Under the pieces are notes generated by a model that was not told the DNA's origin, ran no database searches, and worked only from the letters and a program-made list of their open reading frames with translations. Positions 47,268-55,770 of a stretch of DNA of 64,000 nt are shown here, in pieces. The translations under genes were made by a program, and so were the position numbers. The stretch's first letter is position 1. Each line of letters opens with the position of its first letter. The stretch comes from Thermoplasmata archaeon UBA61 (GTDB lineage Archaea; Thermoplasmatota; Thermoplasmata; Lutacidiplasmatales; UBA184), in contig DASW01000002.1 of NCBI GenBank assembly GCA_002503985.1, positions 186,001 through 250,000 of the forward strand. Reading direction: 5' to 3'.

Positions 47268-50111
47268 ATGGCCGACCCATCCGACACCATCCGGGTCCGC
47301 GGCGCGCGTCAGCACAACCTGAAGAACGTCTCGATCGACCTCCCGCGCGGCAAGTTCATCGTCATCACCGGGGTGAGCGGCTCGGGAAAGTCGTCGCTCG
47401 CGTTCGATACGCTCTACGCCGAGGGCCAGCGGCGGTACATCGAGAGCCTCTCGTCGTACGCCCGCCAGTTCCTCGGGCAGATGGACAAGCCGGACGTCGA
47501 CTCGATCGATGGCCTGGCCCCGGCGATCGCGATCGAGCAGCGGGCCGGCAGTAAGAACCCGCGCTCCACCGTGGGCACCGTCACCGAGATCCACGATTAC
47601 CTGCGCCTCCTGTTCGCTCGAATCGGCGTCCCGCACTGTCCGAACGACGGGCAGGAGATCACTCCGCAGTCGGTCGACCGGATCGTGGATGCCGTCAAGG
47701 CCGAGGCGAATGGGGAGAAGGTCGACCTGCTGGCTCCCGTCCTCCAGGCGAAGAAGGGCGAGCACCGGGACGTCATTGACAAGCTGCGGAAGGCCGGGTA
47801 TCGCCGGTTCGTCATCGACGGCGTGGAGGTCCGGCTTCCGGGCACCGAGGTCCGACTCGAGAAGAACAAGAAGCACACGATCGAGGTCGTGGTGGACAGC
47901 TTCGTTGTCTCCCCGGCCGAGGAGAGTCGCCTCGCCGAGTCGGTGGAGCTCGCCCGAAGCCTCGGCGACGGCCTCGTCGTCCTCCGGCGTCCCGGGGGGA
48001 AGCGGCAGATCTTCTCGAGCCGACGGGCGTGCCCCGTGTGCGGCTTTTCGATGGACGAGCTCGCGCCGCGGATCTTCTCGTTCAACAACCCCTTCGGGGC
48101 CTGCCCAGAGTGCCTCGGGATCGGAGCCACGCTGCACGCCGACCCGGAGCGAATCGTCCCGAACAAGGAGAAGCCGCTCACGAAGGCGATCAACGTGTGG
48201 GGCCTCACCCCCGTGACCGCCTCGCTCGTCCGGTTCGGCCAGCTGTTCGGCTACGACCCGCGTCGCCCGGTGCGGGAGCTTTCCGAAAAGGGGTGGAAGG
48301 CGCTCATGTACGGGGCCGACAAGAGCCTCGGTCAGGCCACTCATCGTCCCGAGGAGTGGTGGGTGAACGGGTGGCTGCGCGAGGGCCTCGTCGCGGCCCT
48401 CGAGCGTCGGTGGCGCACGACGAAGAGCGAGGGAGCAAAGGAGTACTACCTCGGATTCCTCTCCTTCATTCCCTGCCGAGCGTGCGGAGGCCGTCGCCTC
48501 AAGCCCGAGAGCCTCGCGGTCACGGTCCAGGGGAAATCGATCGCCGACGTCACCGCGATGACGGTCTCCGAGTCGGTCGAGATGTTCCGGTCGCTCTCGC
48601 TCTCCGAGCGGGACGAGCAGATCGTGGGCCAGGTGGTCCGGGAGATCCGGGCCCGGCTCGGGTTCCTCGAGAACGTCGGCCTCACCTACATCACACTCGA
48701 CCGCGCCTCGGGAACGCTCTCGGGCGGCGAGGCCGAGCGGATCGCCCTCGCGACCCAGATCGGTTCGGGGCTCGTCGGGGTCCTGTACATCTTGGACGAA
48801 CCCTCGATCGGCCTCCATCCCCGTGACCAGGCCCGCCTACTTTCGACGCTGAAGACGCTCCGCGACCTCGGCAACACCTTGCTCGTCGTCGAGCACGACG
48901 AGATGACGATGCGGGAGTCCGACTGGTTGGTCGACCTAGGTCCGGGGGCCGGGGCCCTCGGTGGCGAGCTCCTCTACTCCGGTCCTCCCGACCAGATCGC
49001 CGGTACCCCGCGCTCGCTCACGGCAGCGTTCCTCTCCGGAGCCCGCTCGATCCCCACGCCCGAGCGTCGGATGTCGCCCGGTCGTCGGTTCCTGACGATC
49101 CACGGGCCCCGCGAGCACAACCTGAAGGGGGACGATGTGGCCATCCCGCTCGGACTCTTGGTGGGCCTGTCCGGGGTCTCGGGGAGCGGCAAGTCGACGA
49201 TCCTCCAGGAGATCCTCTACCGGGCGGTGCGCCGGCACCTCGGGCTCGGACGCGACACGCCGGGACGCCACGATTTCATCGAGGGGATCGACGAGGTCGA
49301 CCGGGTCCTGCTCATCGACCAAGCTCCCATCGGGCGGACCCCCCGGTCGAATCCGGCCACGTACACCGGTGTCATGACCCCGATCCGGGAACTGTTCGCG
49401 GGACTTCCCGAGGCGAAGGCGCGGGGGTTCGCCCCCGGACGGTTCAGCTTCAACGTCGCGGGGGGACGGTGCGAGACGTGCGAGGGCGACGGGGTGCTGC
49501 GCTACGAGATGCACTTCCTCCCGGACGTCTACGTGGTCTGCGAGGACTGCCGAGGGAAGCGGTTCAACGCCGAGACCCTCGAGGTGAAGTTCAAGGAGAA
49601 GGCGATCGCCGACGTCCTCGACATGTCGGTGAGCGAGGGGCTCGGCTTCTTCGCGCACCACCGGCGAATCGCGACGAGGCTACAGCTCCTGGTCGACGTG
49701 GGGCTCGGGTACATCCGGCTCGGGCAGAGCGCGACCACGCTTTCGGGCGGGGAAGCGCAGCGAATCAAGATCGCCTACGAGCTCGCGAAGCCTCCCACCG
49801 GCAAGACCCTCTACCTCTTGGACGAGCCGACGACCGGCCTCCATTTCGCCGACGTCGAGCGCCTGCTCGAAGTACTGTTCCGGCTGCGCTCGACCGGGAA
49901 CACGGTGGTCGTCATCGAGCACAACGTGGACGTGCTCAAGTCGGCCGATTGGTTGATCGACCTCGGTCCCGAGGGCGGGAACGCGGGCGGGCACGTGGTC
50001 GCCCAAGGGCCCCCAGAGGAGGTGGCGCGTACCCCCGCCTCGCACACCGGCCGGTTCCTCCTCCCGCATCTTCCGCCGCCCACACCCGTGTTCCGACGCG
50101 CGCGGCTATGA
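47268..50111 (+). CDS. uvrA: Excinuclease ABC subunit A
   Basis: A 947-aa DNA-damage sensor of nucleotide-excision repair. Two ABC ATPase halves: Walker A TGVSGSGKSS (Lys41) and SGVSGSGKST. The signatures are LSGGEAERIALATQIGSGL and LSGGEAQRIKIAYELAKP. Zinc modules CPVCGFSMDELAP...CPEC, CRACGG and CETCEGDG...CEDC are all present. Length is standard. It is bacterial in type; some euryarchaea carry it, by ancient transfer. Its stop overlaps the uvrC start (ATGA). uvrB is not in the window. Confidence 0.97.
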   Translation: MADPSDTIRVRGARQHNLKNVSIDLPRGKFIVITGVSGSGKSSLAFDTLYAEGQRRYIESLSSYARQFLGQMDKPDVDSIDGLAPAIAIEQRAGSKNPRSTVGTVTEIHDYLRLLFARIGVPHCPNDGQEITPQSVDRIVDAVKAEANGEKVDLLAPVLQAKKGEHRDVIDKLRKAGYRRFVIDGVEVRLPGTEVRLEKNKKHTIEVVVDSFVVSPAEESRLAESVELARSLGDGLVVLRRPGGKRQIFSSRRACPVCGFSMDELAPRIFSFNNPFGACPECLGIGATLHADPERIVPNKEKPLTKAINVWGLTPVTASLVRFGQLFGYDPRRPVRELSEKGWKALMYGADKSLGQATHRPEEWWVNGWLREGLVAALERRWRTTKSEGAKEYYLGFLSFIPCRACGGRRLKPESLAVTVQGKSIADVTAMTVSESVEMFRSLSLSERDEQIVGQVVREIRARLGFLENVGLTYITLDRASGTLSGGEAERIALATQIGSGLVGVLYILDEPSIGLHPRDQARLLSTLKTLRDLGNTLLVVEHDEMTMRESDWLVDLGPGAGALGGELLYSGPPDQIAGTPRSLTAAFLSGARSIPTPERRMSPGRRFLTIHGPREHNLKGDDVAIPLGLLVGLSGVSGSGKSTILQEILYRAVRRHLGLGRDTPGRHDFIEGIDEVDRVLLIDQAPIGRTPRSNPATYTGVMTPIRELFAGLPEAKARGFAPGRFSFNVAGGRCETCEGDGVLRYEMHFLPDVYVVCEDCRGKRFNAETLEVKFKEKAIADVLDMSVSEGLGFFAHHRRIATRLQLLVDVGLGYIRLGQSATTLSGGEAQRIKIAYELAKPPTGKTLYLLDEPTTGLHFADVERLLEVLFRLRSTGNTVVVIEHNVDVLKSADWLIDLGPEGGNAGGHVVAQGPPEEVARTPASHTGRFLLPHLPPPTPVFRRARL

Positions 50112-51826
50112 GCGAGAACCACCGGCCCGAGCTCCCGTCGTTCGTGCCGGCGAGCCAGCTCGCCGCCGAGACCCGCGAAGGGTTCCGTAGGGGCCCGGAC
50201 GTGCCCGGGGTCTACCTCTTCCGCTCGGGCCGCGGAGAGGTCGTCTACGTCGGGAAGGCCCGCAGCCTGCGCCGTCGGGTCCTTGACCACCTGAGGGCGC
50301 GCATCGAGAAGGACGGGACGATCCTCGCCCAGAGCGCGAGCGTCGAATTCGTCCCCACGGTGACCGAACGGGAGGCGCTGCTCCTCGAGGCGAACCTCGT
50401 CAAGCAGTACCAGCCGCCGTACAACGTTCTCCTGAAGGACGACCGAAGCTACCCGTACCTGGCGGTGACGGTCGGGGACGAGGTCCCACGGATCTTCCTA
50501 GTCCGCCGGCCGCGCCGTCGCCCCGGCGTTCTCCTGTTCGGGCCGTACACGAGCGCCCGCGAAGCCCGGGGCGTCGAGAAGCTCCTCGGCGACCTCTTCC
50601 AGCTGCGACGGTGCGTGCGACTTCCGAAACAAGCGTGCCTCTACTACCACCTCAAGGTCTGCAGCGCTCCCTGCATCGGAGCGATCGGCCACGATGAGTA
50701 CCGAGCGCAGGTCGAACGGGCGACCCAGGTACTCCGGGGCCAGGTCGCTCTCGTCCGTCCGCTGGTCGAGACGGAGATGCGACGCGCGTCCGGGCGCGAG
50801 GAGTTCGAGCGCGCCGCGATGCTGAGGGACGCTCTCGCCGGCCTCGGAGCGCTCTCCGAGCGTCAGGCGGTCATCGGTCCCGGTACGGGCCGCGCGGACG
50901 TCCTCTCGCTCGCCTACCCCCAAGACCCGTCGACGTTGCGGGTGGCGGTGGGACTCCTGCGGGTGGAGGACGGCGAGGTCCGCCAGACCGAACCCCACCT
51001 CCTCACGATCCCCGCGGACGACGTTCCGGAACCGGGGGAGCTCTTGCGTCAGTTCCTGACGCAGTACTACGGGGCCCAGTTCGAGCTTCCCGACCGGATC
51101 TATATCGCGGGTCCCCGACCGACCGGGATCGACGCTACGCTCGACGAGCTGTTCGGTCCTCGCGGGGTCGAGGTCCGCTTCCGCCCGACCGGCCGCTACG
51201 CCGCGCTCGGCCGCCTCGCCGAGCGGCTCGCCCGCGCGACGGTCGACCAGGTCGTCGCCCGCCCCGCACCGAGAGAAGTGCTCCTCGCCGTGCAGAGCCT
51301 GCTCGAGCTACCGACGATCCCGAACCGGATCGAGGGCGTGGACATCTCCCTCTTCCAGGGGTCGGAGGCCGTGGGCTCGCTCGTCGTCTTCGAGCGGGGC
51401 CTCGCCAAGCGGTCGGAGTACCGGCGGTTCCGCATTCGCACGGTCGAAGGGACGAACGATTTCGCGATGGTCGCGGAGGTCGTCTCCCGTCGTTTCGCCC
51501 GACGTCTCGCCGAGAACGAGGTCCTGCCGGACCTCCTGCTCATCGACGGCGGCGCCGGGCAGCTCTCGGCCGCGCTCGGCGCGCTCGCGGAGCTCGGGCT
51601 CTCGGACCGGATCCCCACGATCGGCCTCGCGAAGCGGGAGGAAGAGGTGTACCGACCCGACCGCTCGGAGCCGATGCGACCGAACCCGAACGCGGCGCCG
51701 ATGCTGCTCCTGCGGGCGGTGCGCGACGAGGCGCACCGGTTCGCGGTCACCTACCACCGCACGCGGCGACGCATGCGCTTGCGGGGAGAGTTCGAGGCCG
51801 CGTCCTCGAAACGGACCAGCCCGTAA
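50108..51826 (+). CDS. uvrC: Excinuclease ABC subunit C, lacking the C-terminal HhH domain
   Basis: A 572-aa nuclease that makes the two cuts beside damage with UvrB. GIY-YIG domain: DVPGVYLFRSGRGEVVYVGK. The UvrB-contact (UVR) helix pair is in EEFERAAMLRDALAGLGALS. The RNase-H-like nuclease has Asp in EGVDISLFQG, Asp in LLLIDGGAGQLSAA and His in RDEAHRFAVTYHR. The helix-hairpin-helix domain that normally follows (about 60 residues) is absent: the protein stops soon after RMRLRGEF. No continuation in another frame is possible because the next gene begins 5 nt later on the other strand. Start ATG 50108 overlaps uvrA. Confidence 0.95.
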   Translation: MSENHRPELPSFVPASQLAAETREGFRRGPDVPGVYLFRSGRGEVVYVGKARSLRRRVLDHLRARIEKDGTILAQSASVEFVPTVTEREALLLEANLVKQYQPPYNVLLKDDRSYPYLAVTVGDEVPRIFLVRRPRRRPGVLLFGPYTSAREARGVEKLLGDLFQLRRCVRLPKQACLYYHLKVCSAPCIGAIGHDEYRAQVERATQVLRGQVALVRPLVETEMRRASGREEFERAAMLRDALAGLGALSERQAVIGPGTGRADVLSLAYPQDPSTLRVAVGLLRVEDGEVRQTEPHLLTIPADDVPEPGELLRQFLTQYYGAQFELPDRIYIAGPRPTGIDATLDELFGPRGVEVRFRPTGRYAALGRLAERLARATVDQVVARPAPREVLLAVQSLLELPTIPNRIEGVDISLFQGSEAVGSLVVFERGLAKRSEYRRFRIRTVEGTNDFAMVAEVVSRRFARRLAENEVLPDLLLIDGGAGQLSAALGALAELGLSDRIPTIGLAKREEEVYRPDRSEPMRPNPNAAPMLLLRAVRDEAHRFAVTYHRTRRRMRLRGEFEAASSKRTSP

Positions 51827-51831
51827 GCGTC

Positions 51832-52395
51832 CTAAGGTCGCCGAGGGGACCGAGAGGGGGTCCGATGGACCTCGATCCAGGTCATCGCGGGCGACGCCAG
51901 GTCCTCTTGCCAGAGAGCACCGATCACCTCTCCGAGGTGGTGCGCCTCCTCCACAGTGGTCTGCAGGAGCGCGTCCGCGACCGTGTAGCGACCGGGCATC
52001 CACGGCGCCTTCACGGTCCGGCGGAGGTCCCGGGCCGAGAGCGACCGGACCACCGCTTCGGTCTCGGACCACACCCGGTCCGAGTAGGTGCGGAACCCTC
52101 GCCACGTGGTAGGACGCCGGTCCGCCTCCCGAAAGCGCGTGGAGAGCTCCTTTCCACGTCCGGGGACGATGTAGGCGAGCCACGCTTCCTGCACGTGCAG
52201 GATGTGGACGAGCGTCTCGAAGAGGGTGTGATGGCCGGTCTGACGCTCCGCGCTCACCGTCTTCCACGGAAGGCGCGAGAGGCGCCGCACGAACCGGTCG
52301 AAGACCGCGCGGTTGTACGTGAAGATCGCTCGGGCGTCCCGCGGGGAGAGCAACAGCGCCTCGGTCGCGGACTTCGGTCGGGAGCCGCGCTTCAT
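51832..52395 (-). CDS. DinB-like four-helix protein
   Basis: A 187-aa protein of the DinB/YfiT metal-binding bundle. It has FTYNRAVFDRFVRRLSRLPW, HHTLFETLVHILHVQEAWLA with the first metal His, and TTVEEAHHLGEVIGALWQED with the second and third. These bundles include thiol-transferases acting on bacillithiol- or mycothiol-type cofactors and proteins of unknown role. It ends 5 nt from uvrC and is convergent with it; it shares a strand with psmA upstream (30 nt away). Confidence 0.85.
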   Translation of the reverse strand: MKRGSRPKSATEALLLSPRDARAIFTYNRAVFDRFVRRLSRLPWKTVSAERQTGHHTLFETLVHILHVQEAWLAYIVPGRGKELSTRFREADRRPTTWRGFRTYSDRVWSETEAVVRSLSARDLRRTVKAPWMPGRYTVADALLQTTVEEAHHLGEVIGALWQEDLASPAMTWIEVHRTPSRSPRRP

Positions 52396-52425
52396 GGACT
52401 CCCCCGCGTCCGCTGAGGTCTCGGA

Positions 52426-53184
52426 CTACCGTGAGTTGGGACGGCGCTCGGGCGCGCCGATGAACGGCATCCCCTGCACGCGCCGGGCGACATCGGTGAC
52501 CGGTAGGCGACGCAGGTCGGTCTCCGGCTCCAGGATCGCCACGTCCAACGCTTCCGGTTGGAACGGGGTGGGCGAACCCTCAGCGACGGCCTGGACCGCG
52601 AGCTTGAACGCGGACTCCTCGGTCAAATTCTCCGGGAGCTTCTCTTCGAGGAAGTCGGCGACCGCACGGCGGTTCCGGCCGATGGCGTAGGCCTTCCAAC
52701 CGATCGTCGCGCCGCTGGGGTCGAGCTCGACGAGCCCGGGAGCCTTTCCATCGAACCCACCGAGGAGGAGGGAGACCGCGAACGGTCGGGTACCGCCGAA
52801 CTGGGTGTACTGCTGGAGGAGCGTGCCGAGCGCGTGGCCGAGCAGCGTGAACGGGGGAGCCTCCCCGTAGGTCAACCGGTGGCGCTGGGCCTCGACCCGA
52901 AGGAACTCGACCAGCACGCGGGAGTCGGCGATGAGCCCGGCGGTGACGCACCCGAGCCCTTTGTCGATCGCGAAGCTCTTCTCGATCGACCCGGCCTCGG
53001 CGAGCGAGCTCACCGGGAGGTTTCGGTACGCCACGAAGACGATGCCCGTATCGTAGGTCACCGCGACCGCGGTGCCTCCCATCTGGATCGCCTGGAGGGC
53101 GTACTCGACCTGGAACAGTCGCCCGTCCGGCGAGAACACCGTGCTGGCCCGGTCGTACGCCATCTGGCCCGGTTGCATTTCCAT
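52426..53184 (-). CDS. psmA: Proteasome subunit alpha
   Basis: A 252-aa subunit of the outer ring of the 20S proteasome. The N-terminal gate and H0 helix are present: AYDRASTVFSPDGRLFQVEY. The core continues GGTAVAVTYDTGIVFVAYR, IDKGLGCVTAGLIADSRVLV and PFAVSLLLGGFDG. There is no active-site Thr, as expected for alpha. The C-terminal tail is Arg/Pro-rich. The beta subunit and the PAN ATPase are not in the window. ATG at 53182-53184. Confidence 0.97.
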   Translation of the reverse strand: MEMQPGQMAYDRASTVFSPDGRLFQVEYALQAIQMGGTAVAVTYDTGIVFVAYRNLPVSSLAEAGSIEKSFAIDKGLGCVTAGLIADSRVLVEFLRVEAQRHRLTYGEAPPFTLLGHALGTLLQQYTQFGGTRPFAVSLLLGGFDGKAPGLVELDPSGATIGWKAYAIGRNRRAVADFLEEKLPENLTEESAFKLAVQAVAEGSPTPFQPEALDVAILEPETDLRRLPVTDVARRVQGMPFIGAPERRPNSR

Positions 53185-53346
53185 CGGCGACGTTCCTCCG
53201 CGAGTGGCGCGCTCAATCGGGTGGGGGATTTGAGCCTACGCCTTCGCCCTCCCCCCCACCCCACTTGGTGGCAAGAGGCCACCACGGGAACCGAGCGTCG
53301 GTGGCCCGCCGACCGGACGGGGGGTCGTCCGGGCGCGCCGGCAACG

Positions 53347-53352
53347 CTTATC
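53347..53352 (+). promoter_or_regulatory. TATA-like element, leaderless transcript
   Basis: CTTATC centred 28 nt before the ATG at 53378. The rest of 53185-53377 holds nothing clear. Confidence 0.4.
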
Positions 53353-53377
53353 GTTCACGGACCGGCTCGGAGGCTCG

Positions 53378-54517
53378 ATGAACGCGAACCGCCTCCACCT
53401 TCTCCCGATGGCGTCGAGCCACCGGGGCGCGCTCTCCCCCGCATGCACGCAGTGCGCGGAGGGCCGCAAGATGGTGCTGTTCGTCACCGGCCTGTGCCGG
53501 TTCCGATGCTTCTACTGCCCGGTCTCGCCGGCGCGCAACCAGCTCGACGTGGTGTACGCCAACGAGCGTCGGGTCCGGTCGGACGCGGATGTGCTCGACG
53601 AGGCTCGCGCGATCGGAGCGTCCGGAACGGGGATCACGGGCGGAGACCCCCTCGGGGTCGTCGACCGGGTGGAGCACTACGTTCGGCTCCTGAAGCACGA
53701 GTTCGGCGCCGACCACGACATCCACCTCTACACACACGAACCCAACCCCGAGAAGCTCGCACGGCTCGCCCGGGCCGGGCTCGACGAGTTTCGCCTCCAC
53801 ATCCCCCATTACCTCTGGGGTCCTCTCACGAGCGACGGTGGGGCGTACCGCTCGGTGCTGGAGACCGCCCCCGATTGGGGGATCCGCCGGGGCGTGGAGG
53901 TCCCGGTACTACCCGAGAAGGAGGCCGAGCTGCGTCGCCTCCTCCTGACCCTCGACGCGATCGGGGTCGACTTCGTCAACCTGAACGAGCTCGAGTTCTC
54001 CGAGACCAACGAGACGAAGATGCGCGAGCATCACTACCGGGTCGACCCGCGCAACGGCTGGGGAGTTCGCGGTAGCCGCGCGGTCGCCGAGCGCCTGGTG
54101 CGCGAGCTTTCCCTGTCCGTCCCCGTTCACTACTGCTCGTCCCGGTTCAAGGACGGCGTCCAGCTGCGACAGCGGCTCCGGCGGCGCGCCGACCGAACCG
54201 CTCCCGCCTTCGCGCGGAGGACCGAGGACGGCACGGTCGTTCTCGGGGTCGTGGAAGCGGAGGTGGGTGAGGAGCTCGACCGTTGGTCGGCCCGGGTGGT
54301 CCGTCGGCTCGGAGCGGGTCCCGGGGACTATCGGGTCGACGAGGCCCGGCGGCGCGTCGAAGTGTCGCCCCTCGCGTTGCGTCGGGTCGCCCGTCGGCTA
54401 CCCTGGGCCGCCTTCGAGGTCGAAGTGTACCCGACGGCCGACGCCCTCGAAGTGGAGCGGGCCCCCCTCAACGCTGTGGCCCGCACGAAAGCGGGCTTGG
54501 CCCTCGGCGGCGAGTAG
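53378..54517 (+). CDS. Radical SAM protein, COG2108 type (PflA-related)
   Basis: A 379-aa protein. An entry motif PACTQCAEGRKMVLFVTGLC leads into the radical SAM cluster GLCRFRCFYCPVSP (C-x3-C-x2-C, about residues 44-51). GTGITGGDPLGVVDRV is the GGE-like SAM-binding motif, here GGD. YTHEPNPEKLARLARAGLDE and VDFVNLNELEFSETNE follow. This is the archaeal group long listed as related to pyruvate-formate-lyase activating enzyme, with no proven reaction. The C-terminal 110 residues form a separate domain. Its last 190 nt are overlapped on the other strand by the small Cys gene after folD. Confidence 0.88.
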   Translation: MNANRLHLLPMASSHRGALSPACTQCAEGRKMVLFVTGLCRFRCFYCPVSPARNQLDVVYANERRVRSDADVLDEARAIGASGTGITGGDPLGVVDRVEHYVRLLKHEFGADHDIHLYTHEPNPEKLARLARAGLDEFRLHIPHYLWGPLTSDGGAYRSVLETAPDWGIRRGVEVPVLPEKEAELRRLLLTLDAIGVDFVNLNELEFSETNETKMREHHYRVDPRNGWGVRGSRAVAERLVRELSLSVPVHYCSSRFKDGVQLRQRLRRRADRTAPAFARRTEDGTVVLGVVEAEVGEELDRWSARVVRRLGAGPGDYRVDEARRRVEVSPLALRRVARRLPWAAFEVEVYPTADALEVERAPLNAVARTKAGLALGGE

Positions 54518-54687
54518 TCCTCGTCGCACGCGTGGCCCCCCCAGGTAAGGTACCGCTCGTCGCCGCGGCGGTTCTTGATCGAGCACGGGCCCCACCCGTC
54601 GTCCTCCGCGCCGTACCACATCGGGCAGTCCCGGCATCGCAGCGGCGGAGGGGTCGCACCGGGAGCGCCGACGTGGTGGCGGCTCAA
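54328..54687 (-). CDS. Small Cys-motif protein translationally coupled to folD
   Basis: The folD stop overlaps a TTG (TTGA at 54684-54687), which opens a frame of 119 codons. Its first half is protein-like: LRCRDCPMWYGAEDDG then GPCSIKNRRGDERYLTWGGH and ACDEDY. This gives four Cys in C-x2-C...C...C order, a likely zinc or iron-sulfur site. The second half is Arg/Ser/Thr-rich and lies antisense to the 3' end of the radical SAM gene, so the natural protein may be only about 60 residues of real domain. An internal ATG just after CRDCP is a weaker start. I think similar proteins follow folD in other Thermoplasmata, from memory only. Confidence 0.58.
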   Translation of the reverse strand: MSRHHVGAPGATPPPLRCRDCPMWYGAEDDGWGPCSIKNRRGDERYLTWGGHACDEDYSPPRAKPAFVRATALRGARSTSRASAVGYTSTSKAAQGSRRATRRNARGDTSTRRRASSTR

Positions 54688-55574
54688 CCCCCCTCCTCGG
54701 TTCGTAAGAGCCGTTGGGCTTCGAGCGTGGCCGCCATCAGCTTCGCGACCGTTACCGGGCCCACTCCGCCAGGTACCGGGGTGACCCCGGCAGCCCAGCC
54801 GTCCAGGCTCTCGAAGTCCGCGTCCCCGGTGGTCTTCGAGCTCCCGGGCCGGGCGGGGTCCGGCACGGTCGAAACACCCACGTCGACGATACACGACCCC
54901 TCCGGGACGACCTCTCGGGTCAGCATCCCCGCACGGCCCATGCACGAGAAGATCGTGCGAGCGTTCGCGAGGGCTGCCTTGAGGTCCCGGGTCTTCGAGT
55001 GGACGACCGTGACCGTGGCGTTGAGCCCGATGCCCTTCCCCGCGAGCAGAAGCGCGAGGGGAAGGCCGACCGTCTCGGACCGACCTAGCACGACGACCCG
55101 CTCCCCTTCGATGGGGAGCCGATAATGCCGAGCGATCTCGACCGCGGCGAGCGCGACCGCCGGGACCTGCACGGGCATTTGCGCGACCAGACGACCCAGG
55201 TTGGCCGTTCCCACCCCGTCGACATCCTTCGCGGGTCGCAGGGTCGCCACCGCGCGGTAGAAGTCGAACGGAGGCGGCAGGGGATGCTCGAGGAGCACCG
55301 CATGGACGCCCGCGTCCCGGTCGAGGGCGGCCAGCCGCTCGATGAGCTCCTGAGGCCCATCCTCCGGTCCGAGGGGTTCGTCGCGGAAGGAGATGCCGAG
55401 CGCCGCGGCCGCCTTGGCCTGACGCTTCAGGTAGTACCGGAACGGGCTGTCCACGCCACGGTGTACGCTCGCTAGGCACGGGGCTGGCTCGCCCGCGGGG
55501 AGGGACCGGACCGCCGACCGGGTCGCCTGGTCAATCGCTTCCGCGACCGGCTTTCCCTCGAGTCGAACCGTCAT
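54684..55574 (-). CDS. folD: Methylene-THF dehydrogenase / methenyl-THF cyclohydrolase
   Basis: A 296-aa bifunctional enzyme interconverting 5,10-methylene-, 5,10-methenyl- and 10-formyl-THF. The catalytic Lys is in YYLKRQAKAAAALGI, the nucleotide-site motif is VVLGRSETVGLPLALLL, and GVTPVPGGVGPVTVAKL closes the folate site. PAKDVDGVG matches PxKDVDG. The usual VQLPLP reads LLEHPLPPP, a change near the folate pocket. ATG at 55574 is chosen over a longer frame since the family starts here. Works with Fhs at 19-21 kb. Confidence 0.95.
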   Translation of the reverse strand: MTVRLEGKPVAEAIDQATRSAVRSLPAGEPAPCLASVHRGVDSPFRYYLKRQAKAAAALGISFRDEPLGPEDGPQELIERLAALDRDAGVHAVLLEHPLPPPFDFYRAVATLRPAKDVDGVGTANLGRLVAQMPVQVPAVALAAVEIARHYRLPIEGERVVVLGRSETVGLPLALLLAGKGIGLNATVTVVHSKTRDLKAALANARTIFSCMGRAGMLTREVVPEGSCIVDVGVSTVPDPARPGSSKTTGDADFESLDGWAAGVTPVPGGVGPVTVAKLMAATLEAQRLLRTEEGG

Positions 55575-55702
55575 CGCAGGTGCCCCCAGGGTCGAGTCCG
55601 GGACGGTAGATAACGGCCGACCCTGACCGGACACGAGCCGCCTCCGGGAGCGGAAAACCACCGGCGAAACCAGGGTACTTCTGTTTCACCGGCCCGAAGG
55701 GC

Positions 55703-55710
55703 TTTATATG
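55703..55710 (+). promoter_or_regulatory. TATA box of the lonB operon
   Basis: TTTATATG, predicting a start near 55733. This lies after an in-frame ATG at 55708 and so sets the real start at the ATG of 55771. Confidence 0.6.
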
Positions 55711-55770
55711 GACCCCCCCTTGGATTCATTGGCGCACCGTCTCTCGACGGTTGGGGGACGCGACGCCACC

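Noticed and set aside
46866..48818. 650-codon minus-strand frame opposite uvrA
   Set aside because: Shadow of uvrA; no family motif and no promoter.
55708..55770. Upstream in-frame ATG for lonB
   Set aside because: The TATA box overlaps this codon, so it would not be in the transcript.
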